A stretch of 64,000 nt of DNA. It comes from Bradyrhizobiaceae bacterium. Lineage in GTDB: Bacteria > Pseudomonadota > Alphaproteobacteria > Rhizobiales > Xanthobacteraceae. Under the pieces are notes generated by a model that searched no databases, had not been told where the DNA came from, and worked only from the letters and a program-made list of their open reading frames with translations. Shown here in pieces: positions 10,935 through 19,178 of the stretch. Position numbers and translations under genes: made by a program. How positions within the stretch are numbered: position 1 is the stretch's first letter; the number at the start of each line of letters is the position of its first letter. The stretch spans positions 998,574-1,062,573 of the forward strand of contig CP078014.1 in NCBI GenBank assembly GCA_020544565.1, written 5' to 3'.

Positions 10935-11689
10935 CCGCGTTGCTCGAAGTCAAGGGCCTCAAGGTTCAGGTGGAAGATAACGAGATCCTGCATGGTCTCG
11001 ATCTCACCGTGAATGTGGGCGAGATTCACGCCATCATGGGGCCGAACGGCTCCGGCAAGTCCACGCTGTCGCACGTCATCGCCGGCAAGCCCGGCTACGA
11101 GGTGACCGGCGGCGAAATCCTGTTTCGGGGCGAGGACCTGCTCGCTATGGAGCCAGACGAGCGCGCCGCCAAGGGCGTGTTTCTCGCGTTCCAGTATCCG
11201 GTGGAAATTCCCGGCGTCACCACCATGAACTTTCTGCGCACGGCGCTCAACGCCCAGCGCAAGGCGCGCGGTGAATCGGAACTGCTGGTGCCGGACTTTC
11301 TCCGCAAGGTCCGCTCGGTCGCGGACTCGCTGAATATTCCGATGGACATGCTCAAGCGCGGCGTCAATGTCGGCTTCTCCGGCGGCGAGAAGAAGCGCAA
11401 CGAAGTGCTGCAGATGGCGCTGTTCCAGCCGAGCCTGTGCATCCTCGATGAGATGGATTCCGGTCTCGACATCGACGCGCTGCGCGTGGCGGCCGACGGC
11501 GTCAACGCGCTGCGCTCCAATGAGCGCGGGATGATCGTGATCACGCACTATCAGCGCCTGCTCAACTACATCGTGCCGGACGTGGTTCACGTCATGTCGA
11601 GGGGCCGTGTCGTCAAGAGCGGCGGCAAGGATCTGGCGCTGGAGCTGGAGCAGTCCGGCTACGCGCAGTTCGAAGACAAGGCGGCGTAA
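10931..11689 (+). CDS. sufC: Fe-S assembly ATPase SufC
   Basis: This 252-residue ABC-type ATPase binds SufB and SufD and drives the shape change needed for cluster assembly. The motifs are complete: Walker [10 protein letters not shown] near residues 38-46, ABC signature SGGEKKR near 150, Walker [12 protein letters not shown] just after, and the H-loop ITHYQR. There are no membrane segments, as expected for the non-transport SufC branch. Its ATGA start overlaps the sufB stop, suggesting coupled translation. Confidence 0.97.
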
Positions 11690-11736
11690 GAGCTGCGAGG
11701 CTCCGCACCGACGCGCCAAACCGAGAGACCTGAGTG

Positions 11737-13059
11737 ATGAACGTTGCAGTGAAAACCGAGGTGGAGCGGCAGCCCGGCGAATTGTTCGCCGCGGCGCAGG
11801 GCCGCCTGCCGGGATCGGGACCGGTCGCCGACGTCCGCCAGAAGGCATTCGACGATTTCCTTCGTCTCGGCCTGCCGCATCGGCGAATCGAGGAATGGAA
11901 ATATACCGACCTGCGCGCGCTGCTGCGCGACGTCGCGCCGCTCGCGCCCGCGCCTGACCAGGCCGCGCTCGCGCGTGCCGCCAAGGCCGTGAAGGCGCTG
12001 GGGCTCGACGGCACGCAGAAGCTTGTGCTGGTCGATGGCGTGTTCGCGCCGCAACTGTCCGATGTCGCCGGGCTTGAGCAGGGCGTCAGCCTGCACACCC
12101 TGCGCGAAATTCTCGAGGACAAGACCAATCCTGCGCGCGCCGATCTGCTGCAGACCGTCGTGGCATCCGATGCGATGATTGCGCTCAACGCCGCGCTGGC
12201 GACCGATGGCGTGGTGGTCGGCATTGCCGATGGCGTGTCGCTGACGAAGCCTCTTCACGTCGTTCATGTCGCGACCCATTCGCAGACGTCCGTTGTCACC
12301 CGCTCGCTCGTGCGGATCGGAAACGATGCTCACGTGACGCTGGTCGAAAGCTTCGTTGCCGCGGAAGGCGCGCAAGCCTATCAGTCGCACGACTCGGTCG
12401 TGATCTGGATCGGCGACCGCACCGACGTGCAGCACGTTCGCCTGGTCGAGGATACGCTTGATGCGGCGAACATCACGACCGCCATTTTCACGCTCGGGGC
12501 CAAGAGCCGGCTCAACACGTTCAACCTGACCAATGGCGGCGGCATCAGCCGCTATCAGGGCTTCATCACCTTCGCCGGCGAGGGCGCCGCGCTGACCACC
12601 AACGGTGTCAACCTGCTGGGCGGCCGCCGCCATGGCGACACCACGCTGGTGGTGGACCATGCGGTGCCGAACTGCTCCAGCCGCGAGGTGTTCCGCGCGG
12701 TGCTGGACGATCGCGCCCATTCGGTGTTTCAGGGCCGCATCATTGTGAAGCCTGACGCGCAGAAGACCGACGGCAAGATGATGACGCGCGCGCTGCTGCT
12801 GTCCGACGAGGCGGAAGCCGATAGCAAGCCTGAGCTGGAAATTTTTGCAGATGACGTCGTCTGCGGCCACGGCTCCACCGCTGGCGCGCTCGATGAAAGC
12901 CTGCTGTTCTATCTGCGTGCGCGCGGCCTGCCGGAGAAGGAGGCTCAGGCGCTTCTGATCGCGGCCTTCGTCGGCGAGGCCATCGAGTCCATCGTGGACG
13001 AGACCCTGCGCGATTTCGCCAGCGCGGCCGCCGAGCGGTGGCTGACGACGCGAGGCTGA
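11737..13059 (+). CDS. sufD: Fe-S assembly protein SufD
   Basis: This 440-residue protein is the SufB paralogue that partners SufC and helps bring in iron. The N-terminal segment includes IEEWKYTDLRALL. The shared SufB/SufD beta-helix and the C-terminal block (ADDVVCGHGSTAGALDESLLFYLRARG) are clear; the His in GHGST is the family's conserved residue. A GTG directly before the ATG (GTGATG) could serve instead and adds one residue. sufC ends 47 bp upstream, and sufS begins 2 bp after the stop. Confidence 0.95.
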   Translation: MNVAVKTEVERQPGELFAAAQGRLPGSGPVADVRQKAFDDFLRLGLPHRRIEEWKYTDLRALLRDVAPLAPAPDQAALARAAKAVKALGLDGTQKLVLVDGVFAPQLSDVAGLEQGVSLHTLREILEDKTNPARADLLQTVVASDAMIALNAALATDGVVVGIADGVSLTKPLHVVHVATHSQTSVVTRSLVRIGNDAHVTLVESFVAAEGAQAYQSHDSVVIWIGDRTDVQHVRLVEDTLDAANITTAIFTLGAKSRLNTFNLTNGGGISRYQGFITFAGEGAALTTNGVNLLGGRRHGDTTLVVDHAVPNCSSREVFRAVLDDRAHSVFQGRIIVKPDAQKTDGKMMTRALLLSDEAEADSKPELEIFADDVVCGHGSTAGALDESLLFYLRARGLPEKEAQALLIAAFVGEAIESIVDETLRDFASAAAERWLTTRG

Positions 13060-13061
13060 CC

Positions 13062-14303
13062 ATGCACCCGGCCGTCGCCAACGGAACCTACGATGTGGAG
13101 CGCGTCCGCGCCGACTTCCCGGCGCTGGCGATGAAGGTCTACGGCAAGCCGCTGGTCTATCTCGACAACGCGGCCTCGGCCCAGAAGCCGCTGGCGGTGC
13201 TCGATCGTATGACCGAGGCTTACAAATCCGAATACGCCAACGTGCATCGCGGCCTGCATTATCTCGCCAATGCCGCGACGGATGCCTATGAAGGCGGCCG
13301 CAGCCGCGTGGCGCAATTCATCAACGCCAAGCGCGACGAGGAGATTATCTTCACGCGCAACGCCACCGAGGCGATCAACCTGGTGGCGTCGTCGTGGGGC
13401 GAGCCGAACATCAAGGCCGGCGACGAAATCGTGCTCTCGATCATGGAGCATCACTCCAACATCGTGCCGTGGCACTTCCTGCGCGAGCGGCATGGCGCGG
13501 TGATCAAGTGGGCGCCGGTCGATGACGAAGGCAACTTCCTGATCGAGGAGTTCGAGAAGCTTCTCACGGCGAAGACCAAGCTCGTCGCCATCACCCAGAT
13601 GTCGAACATGCTCGGCACCATCGTGCCGGTAAAAGAGGTGGTGAAGATCGCCCATGCCCGCGGCATTCCGGTGCTGGTCGATGGCAGCCAGGGCGCCGTG
13701 CACCTCGATATCGACGTGCAGGATATCGATTGCGATTTCTACGTTTTCACCGGACACAAGGTCTACGGCCCGACAGGCATCGGCGCGCTGTATGCGAAAT
13801 ACGACCATCTGGTCGCGATGCGCCCCTATAACGGCGGCGGCGAGATGATCCGCGAGGTGGCGCAGGACTGGGTGACCTATGGCGATCCGCCCCACAAGTT
13901 CGAGGCCGGCACCCCGGCGATCGTCGAGGCCATCGGGTTCGGCGCCGCGATCGACTATATGAATTCCATCGGCAAGAGCCGCATCGCCGCGCACGAGCAC
14001 GACCTCCTGGCCTATGCGACCGACCGTCTCCGCGAGATCAATTCGCTGCGGATCATCGGCACGGCGAAGGGGAAGGGGCCGGTGATTTCCTTCGAGATGA
14101 ATGGCGCGCATCCGCACGATGTGGCCACGGTGATCGACCGCGGCGGCATCGCCGTGCGGGCGGGCACGCATTGCGTGATGCCGCTTCTGGAGCGATTCAA
14201 CGTAACGGCGACCTGCCGCGCCTCGTTCGGCATGTATAATACGCGGGCTGAGGTCGATCAGTTGGCGCAGGCGCTCATCAAGGCGCAGGAGCTATTCTCA
14301 TGA
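13062..14303 (+). CDS. sufS: Cysteine desulfurase SufS (group II)
   Basis: This 413-residue PLP enzyme is the dedicated sulfur donor of the SUF system. The PLP lysine is K233 in FTGHKVYGPTG, and the active-site cysteine is C385 in TCRASFGMYNT, the short-loop arrangement of group II enzymes. These normally need a partner (SufE or SufU) to accept sulfur; none is visible in the window. The start lies 2 bp after sufD, and the stop overlaps the DUF59 gene by 4 nt, so all are in one operon. Confidence 0.96.
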   Translation: MHPAVANGTYDVERVRADFPALAMKVYGKPLVYLDNAASAQKPLAVLDRMTEAYKSEYANVHRGLHYLANAATDAYEGGRSRVAQFINAKRDEEIIFTRNATEAINLVASSWGEPNIKAGDEIVLSIMEHHSNIVPWHFLRERHGAVIKWAPVDDEGNFLIEEFEKLLTAKTKLVAITQMSNMLGTIVPVKEVVKIAHARGIPVLVDGSQGAVHLDIDVQDIDCDFYVFTGHKVYGPTGIGALYAKYDHLVAMRPYNGGGEMIREVAQDWVTYGDPPHKFEAGTPAIVEAIGFGAAIDYMNSIGKSRIAAHEHDLLAYATDRLREINSLRIIGTAKGKGPVISFEMNGAHPHDVATVIDRGGIAVRAGTHCVMPLLERFNVTATCRASFGMYNTRAEVDQLAQALIKAQELFS

Positions 14304-14686
14304 GCGATACGGTTCAAACCACAGATGTTGCCGAGGCGCAGGCGCGCTTCGAGACAAGCTCTGCCCTTCCGCCCGCTGAAACCGAGCGGCTTGGCACCGA
14401 CATCGTTGCCGCGCTGAAGACGGTGTTCGATCCGGAAATTCCCGCGGACATCTACGAACTCGGCCTGATCTACTTGGTCGATATCAAGGACGACCGCTCG
14501 GTGGACGTGGAGATGACGCTGACCACGCCGAATTGTCCGGCGGCGGGCGAATTGCCGACCATGGTCGAGAATGCGGTCGCCAGCGTTGCGGGTGTGGGCG
14601 TGGTGAATGTGCGCGTGGTCTGGGAGCCGATGTGGACTCCGGATCGGATGTCCGACGAGGCGCGCCTCGTTCTCAACATGTGGTGA
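14300..14686 (+). CDS. sufT: SUF-associated DUF59 (MIP18/SufT-like) protein
   Basis: The 128-residue protein contains a DUF59/MIP18 domain (FDPEIPADIYELGLIYLVDI, then TTPNCPAAGELP with the conserved Cys). Proteins of this family act late in Fe-S cluster maturation or delivery. Its place between sufS and sufA is the usual one in alphaproteobacteria. The first 30 residues are variable and rich in Ala/Thr/Glu. Its start overlaps the sufS stop by 4 nt. The symbol is by family and position only. Confidence 0.88.
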   Translation: MSDTVQTTDVAEAQARFETSSALPPAETERLGTDIVAALKTVFDPEIPADIYELGLIYLVDIKDDRSVDVEMTLTTPNCPAAGELPTMVENAVASVAGVGVVNVRVVWEPMWTPDRMSDEARLVLNMW

Positions 14687-14758
14687 ACCGGAGCAATATC
14701 TGTCCGGCCTTTCGTTTGACACTCAGTGCAGCCTTGAACTGCGACGGGACGTGACCAA

Positions 14759-15166
14759 ATGACCGATATGTCGTCAAATGCTTCGACGCCTTCCAAGCCA
14801 AAAGCGCGTCCCCGTCCGCAGGTGATGCGCCTGACGGACGCTGCGGCCTCGCGGGTGAAGGAACTGGCGGCGCGCGCGGATTCGGAGATCGTCGGCCTGC
14901 GCGTCGGGCTCAAGAACGGCGGCTGCGCCGGTCAGTCCTACACCGTGGAATATGCCCATGAGATCCGGCCCACCGACGAAGTGGTCGAGGACAAGGGCGT
15001 GAAGGTGCTGGTCGATCCGAAGGCCGTGCTGTTCCTGCTCGGTACCGAGATGGACTACAAGGCCGACAAGATGCAGGCGCAGTTCATCTTCAACAATCCC
15101 AATCAGGTCAGCGCCTGCGGTTGCGGCGAGTCGGTGCAGCTCACGCCCGCCAAGACGGAAAGCTGA
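14759..15166 (+). CDS. sufA: A-type Fe-S carrier (SufA/IscA/HesB family)
   Basis: This 135-residue protein has the HesB/IscA core preceded by about 25 Pro/Lys-rich residues. The three conserved cysteines are present: one in NGGCAGQSY and two in ACGCGES near the C-terminus. A-type proteins receive a cluster from SufBCD and pass it to target enzymes. It closes the suf operon, 72 bp after the DUF59 gene, and is convergent with the diguanylate cyclase gene; a hairpin lies between them. Confidence 0.94.
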   Translation: MTDMSSNASTPSKPKARPRPQVMRLTDAAASRVKELAARADSEIVGLRVGLKNGGCAGQSYTVEYAHEIRPTDEVVEDKGVKVLVDPKAVLFLLGTEMDYKADKMQAQFIFNNPNQVSACGCGESVQLTPAKTES

Positions 15167-15175
15167 CCAATCCGG

Positions 15176-15209
15176 CCCGGCCTGCTTCGATATTGCGCAT
15201 TCGGCCGGG
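15176..15209 (+). terminator. Possible terminator hairpin after sufA
   Basis: CCCGGCC pairs perfectly with GGCCGGG across a 20-nt loop, 10 bp after the sufA stop. There is no T-run, so it may be a Rho-dependent 3' structure rather than an intrinsic terminator. Confidence 0.3.
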
Positions 15210-15248
15210 AGCGTTGCTTGCGGCGGCCACAAAAGCTATCGGCCAGCG

Positions 15249-16316
15249 TCAGGTGAGTTGCGTACGGTTCACCGGCGTGCATTCAGGATCGGACTCGCAG
15301 ATCACGCGATTGCGGCCGTTGCGCTTCGCCGCGTAGAGGCAGGCATCTGCGCGCTCGATCAGGCAGTCCGCGTTCTCGCTGGGCTGTAACATCGAGACGC
15401 CGACGGACACGGTGATACGGCCGAGAATCTCGCCGGTGGATCTTTTCTTCAACTGCTTCGACATCACGGCGCGACGGATATTGTCCGCCACCGTGAGCGC
15501 TTGGCGTAGCGCGGTCTTCGGCAGCACCACGGCGAATTCCTCGCCGCCGTAGCGCGCAGCGACGTCCTGCCCCTTGATCGACTGCTTAAGCGACATCGCG
15601 ACGAGACGCAGCACGTGGTCGCCGGTGAGATGACCGTAATTGTCGTTGAACGACTTGAAATGGTCGATATCGAGCATCAGCAGGGACAACGGCTCGCCGC
15701 TTCCGGCTGCGTCCTCCACGGCGCCTTCGATCGCCCGATTGAAGTATTTGCGATTTCCCAGCGTGGTGAGGGGATCGGTCAGGCTTTCTGCGCGGATCGC
15801 TTCCAGGCTTTGCTGGAGGCTACCGATTTCCTGCTTGGAGGCAATGAGCCGGGCTTCGAGGGCTTTGTTGGTTTCCTGCATTTCCCGGGTTGATGAAATG
15901 AGGCCGGCCACCACGGCCATGATCTTCTCCCGGTCGCTCGCGCCGGACAGCTGCTGCGATGCGCCGGCGAGATTCTGGCCGAATGTCGCCGTCATGCCGA
16001 GCGCGTCGGTGATGAGGGCCATCACGTCGTCGATCTCGTTGATGACCTGGCCGCCGACTTTGTCGATGCGCGCGGAGGTCCGGGCCTGCGAGAGATATGT
16101 ATCGTAGATCTGTTCGAGGTCGGATTCGCTCAGTCGGCCAGTGCGGGCGAGCGTTTCATTGATGATCTTGTTGAGAGCGGGGTTGCAGCCGGTGGCGTAG
16201 ATGTACCAGATTTCATAGTTTCGGGGCACTGCGGGCTGTCGCAAGGACCTGATCTGTCCCAATGCGACGTCGGCGAACGCCATGGTGCGTTCGTGATCTT
16301 CCACCAGCCCAATCAC
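15249..16316 (-). CDS. GGDEF diguanylate cyclase
   Basis: The cytoplasmic protein (355 residues from the GTG start) should make cyclic di-GMP from two GTP. A helical N-terminal domain (VPRNYEIWYIYATG, about 25-130) and a coiled-coil stretch (about 140-185) precede the GGDEF domain. The active site is intact: RYGGEEF. The inhibitory site upstream reads KGQD rather than RxxD, so product feedback may be weakened. No membrane helices are seen. The start is uncertain: a TTG at 16355 adds 13 residues; the GTG at 16316 has GGGAAC about 10 nt upstream, inside a nested inverted repeat. Confidence 0.88.
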   Translation of the reverse strand: MIGLVEDHERTMAFADVALGQIRSLRQPAVPRNYEIWYIYATGCNPALNKIINETLARTGRLSESDLEQIYDTYLSQARTSARIDKVGGQVINEIDDVMALITDALGMTATFGQNLAGASQQLSGASDREKIMAVVAGLISSTREMQETNKALEARLIASKQEIGSLQQSLEAIRAESLTDPLTTLGNRKYFNRAIEGAVEDAAGSGEPLSLLMLDIDHFKSFNDNYGHLTGDHVLRLVAMSLKQSIKGQDVAARYGGEEFAVVLPKTALRQALTVADNIRRAVMSKQLKKRSTGEILGRITVSVGVSMLQPSENADCLIERADACLYAAKRNGRNRVICESDPECTPVNRTQLT

Positions 16317-16320
16317 GTTC

Positions 16321-16379
16321 CGTGTTCCCAGATCAGGCTTCTGCCTGACTTCCAATTAAATAAAAATATTGGGAACACG
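16321..16379 (-). promoter_or_regulatory. Nested inverted repeat at the diguanylate cyclase start
   Basis: Outer arms CGTGTTCCCA (16321-16330) and TGGGAACACG (16370-16379) are perfect 10-bp complements separated by 39 bp. Inside them is a second hairpin, TCAGGC-TTCT-GCCTGA (16333-16348). Between inner hairpin and right arm the DNA is AT-rich (about 16351-16369). If translation begins at the GTG at 16316, the proximal arm covers the ribosome site. It could be a dimeric operator pair or an RNA switch-like fold; neither is shown. Confidence 0.5.
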
Positions 16380-16470
16380 TTAAGGGACGAGAGTGAATCA
16401 GCCGTAAACGACCAGACGTGGACGGGTCACGATCACTGACGGGATCGCGAAAGGGTCAAAGCGCCGCGCG

Positions 16471-17877
16471 TTAGCCGCGCGCGCGGATCGGCCTGAGCAG
16501 GAACGCCGGAAGGTGCGAATGGTCGGCGGGCTCGGCGTGGTGGTCGCGGGGAGCCACCGGAATCGGCGCACGGCCGAACGAGGGTGTCTGCGGCGGTGCC
16601 GCGATCTCGGTTGTGTCCGGCTTGCGCGACTTGCTCCGGGAGCCGCGCGGCGACCGTTGGCTGCCTTCGCGGCGCGGCTTGCGGCCGTCGGAGGCGCGCC
16701 CGGCACGGGGCGCGGGGGCATCGTCGGCCGAGGCGGTGTCCGTGTTGACGACGGGTGCGCCTTCGAGCGGAGCGATCGGCTGGCCGATCAGCTTCTCGAT
16801 GGCGAGCAGCGACTTCTGGTCGGCGGGGCTGACGATGGATACGGCGCTGCCGAGACGTCCGGCGCGGCCGGTGCGGCCGATGCGGTGGACGTAATCGTCG
16901 GGATGGTGGGGCACGTCGAAATTGAAGACGTGGCTGACTTCGGGAATATCGAGGCCGCGTGCGGCGACGTCGGAGGCGACGAGCAGGGGCAGCTCGCCCT
17001 TGCGGAACTGGTCGAGCGCGGCCATGCGGGCGCTCTGGTCCATATCGCCATGCAGGGCGCAGACGCTGAAGCCGTGCTTCTGTAACGATTTGTAAAGGAT
17101 CGCGACGTCCCGCTTGCGATTGCAGAAGATGATCGCGTTTTTGAGATCCTTGGCGTTGCGCAGCAACTGCCGCAGCATGTCGCGCTTTTCATGCGCCTCG
17201 CGGCCGACGCTGACCTGCGACTGGGTGACGGTGACCGCCGCGGTGGCGGGCTTGGACACCTCGACCTTCACCGGGTTGTGCAGGAAGGTTTCGGTGATGC
17301 GCCGGATTTCCGGCGGCATGGTCGCGGTGAAGAACAGGGTCTGCCGCGTGAAAGGCACCAGCTTGCAGATACGCTCGATGTCGGGGATGAAGCCCATGTC
17401 CAGCATGCGGTCGGCTTCGTCGATCACCAGCAGTTCGACGCCGGTGAGCAGCAGCTTGCCGCGCTCGGTATGGTCGAGCAGGCGGCCCGGGGTCGCGATC
17501 AGCACGTCGACGCCGCGCGACAGCTTCATGTCCTGATCGCCGAACGACACGCCGCCGATCAGCAGCGCCACGTTGAGCTTCTGGCCGGCGCCGTATTTGT
17601 CGAAATTCTCTTTGACCTGTGCCGCCAGTTCGCGGGTCGGCTCCAGGATCAGCGTGCGCGGCATCAGGGCGCGGGCCCGGCCTTTTTCCAGCAGCGTCAG
17701 CATCGGAAGCACGAAGGCCGCCGTCTTGCCGGTGCCGGTCTGGGCGATGCCGAGAACGTCGCGGCGGGCGAGAACGTGGGGGATCGCCTGTTCCTGGATG
17801 GGGGTCGGGGTGGTGTAGCCGGTTGCCGCCACGGCGGCGAGAACCTTGTCGGACAGGCCAAGATTGGAAAAGGACAT
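16471..17877 (-). CDS. DEAD-box RNA helicase (RhlE type)
   Basis: This 468-residue ATP-dependent RNA helicase carries the full motif set: Q-motif (TTPTPIQEQAIP), motif I AQTGTGKT, motif II DEAD (VIDEADRMLDMGF), motif III TAT, and motif VI HRIGRTGR. After about residue 380 comes a basic, disordered-looking tail rich in Arg, Ser and Pro, as in RhlE proteins acting in RNA turnover or ribosome assembly. The start MSFSNLGL was chosen because AGAGG precedes it; a GTG 57 nt further out is possible. The upstream leader is long and AT-richer, as often seen for cold-regulated helicase genes. Confidence 0.93.
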   Translation of the reverse strand: MSFSNLGLSDKVLAAVAATGYTTPTPIQEQAIPHVLARRDVLGIAQTGTGKTAAFVLPMLTLLEKGRARALMPRTLILEPTRELAAQVKENFDKYGAGQKLNVALLIGGVSFGDQDMKLSRGVDVLIATPGRLLDHTERGKLLLTGVELLVIDEADRMLDMGFIPDIERICKLVPFTRQTLFFTATMPPEIRRITETFLHNPVKVEVSKPATAAVTVTQSQVSVGREAHEKRDMLRQLLRNAKDLKNAIIFCNRKRDVAILYKSLQKHGFSVCALHGDMDQSARMAALDQFRKGELPLLVASDVAARGLDIPEVSHVFNFDVPHHPDDYVHRIGRTGRAGRLGSAVSIVSPADQKSLLAIEKLIGQPIAPLEGAPVVNTDTASADDAPAPRAGRASDGRKPRREGSQRSPRGSRSKSRKPDTTEIAAPPQTPSFGRAPIPVAPRDHHAEPADHSHLPAFLLRPIRARG

Positions 17878-18232
17878 TGAGCCTCTAGTCGCGAAATCGC
17901 CGTTCGGACTCTTGAGAGTAACTGTCGCGTTCACCCCGGAACGGCACGCTTTATGGGCACGGGGAGGGAAACATCGCCGACAGGCGGCAGGTCAAAAGAA
18001 CGCTTTACGTTTCTGACCGCGTTGCAGCGGAACATAGGCCCGAAACCGCCAGAGTCAATGAATTTGAGGCTTGAAATGGTGAAAAAAGCTTAATCCGACA
18101 ACGTCTTGGAGCGCTGTGGGGGCCCAAACGCCCCCTCCCGGCCACGCCGCCGGCGGGCGGTTGACCCCTGTCGAGAAAAGCGCTTTTTCATCAAAATCAA
18201 TTCAAGTGGATATCACCCTTGGACTTTTGGCC

Positions 18233-19054
18233 ATGGTTGGCAACGACAGGCTGGCCGAGATCTGGCTCAAAACAAAAAGTCTGACATCCGGCCGCCGCGG
18301 CGGCGAGATCCTGTTTCATCCCCATTTTCCCGGGCGCTTCAACTACACGATCGTCAAGATCTGCAACCGTCTGGGTCTGCGCAAGACATTCCATCGAACC
18401 GGAAAAACGATCCTGGCCATTCATTGGGAGGATGTGTCCGTTTCGACACCGATGCCGGAGGTGGAGGGGGTGCGGATTCTGAACAACGCATGTCTCGATA
18501 TCACCAAGCGCCGAATTGAAGCAGAGTTCGAGACCGTCTTCCGTTATCCGCTCGCGATCGATCCAACAGTGCCGTGCAATCGCATTGTTCGGAAGTCGAA
18601 CCTCAATGCAAAACATGACGGTGTTGTCATCGATACGCCCGTTCAGCCTGACCCGGACTATGTCTATGAAATCCTCGTCGACAATCGCGTTAACGAACGG
18701 CTCGTGGAAGATATTCGTGTGCCGGTCGTCGGCCGGCAAATCCCTCTCGTCTATCTCAAATATCGTCCGGTCGAGACGCGCTTCGCCAACGAGAATTCGT
18801 CGGCCGAAATCGCAAAACCGGAAGATTATTTGTCGGTTTCGGAGATTGGGCTGATTAAAAAGTTGGCAGAGGCTATGGGTGCTGATTTCTGCGAAATTGA
18901 CGTTCTGCGAGATCGGCAAAGCGGCCGCATTTATATCGTCGATTTGAATACGACGCCGTTCGGCCCGCCTTTACGGTTGGATTTTTTTAACCGCATGCGC
19001 GCGGTGGATCTGCTTGCGCTTGCATTCGAAAGCGAGTTTCTCCCGAAAATCTAG
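18233..19054 (+). CDS. Uncharacterised ATP-grasp-like protein
   Basis: This 273-residue protein has a C-terminal half resembling the nucleotide- and metal-binding end of ATP-grasp enzymes: GADFCEIDVLRD, then GRIYIVDLNTTPFGPP, where the spaced Glu/Asp and the Asn would bind magnesium. The N-terminal half (for example NDRLAEIWLKTKSL) shows no family I know. ATP-grasp enzymes join an acid to an amine or thiol; the substrate is unknown. Base composition is clearly AT-richer than the neighbours, suggesting later acquisition or relaxed codon use. It stands alone between two leftward genes. A GTG at 18116 in frame would add 39 residues, but the extension looks non-coding. Confidence 0.6.
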   Translation: MVGNDRLAEIWLKTKSLTSGRRGGEILFHPHFPGRFNYTIVKICNRLGLRKTFHRTGKTILAIHWEDVSVSTPMPEVEGVRILNNACLDITKRRIEAEFETVFRYPLAIDPTVPCNRIVRKSNLNAKHDGVVIDTPVQPDPDYVYEILVDNRVNERLVEDIRVPVVGRQIPLVYLKYRPVETRFANENSSAEIAKPEDYLSVSEIGLIKKLAEAMGADFCEIDVLRDRQSGRIYIVDLNTTPFGPPLRLDFFNRMRAVDLLALAFESEFLPKI

Positions 19055-19178
19055 TTATTGCGGGGAGCGGCCGAAGACGATCGATCGATAGCTTTCGCCG
19101 ACCGGAGAATCCGGGCCACATCGGGCGGGAAGGACCGAACCGAGCGGCAGAAAATTCGGGCGACGACTCGTCACCCTG

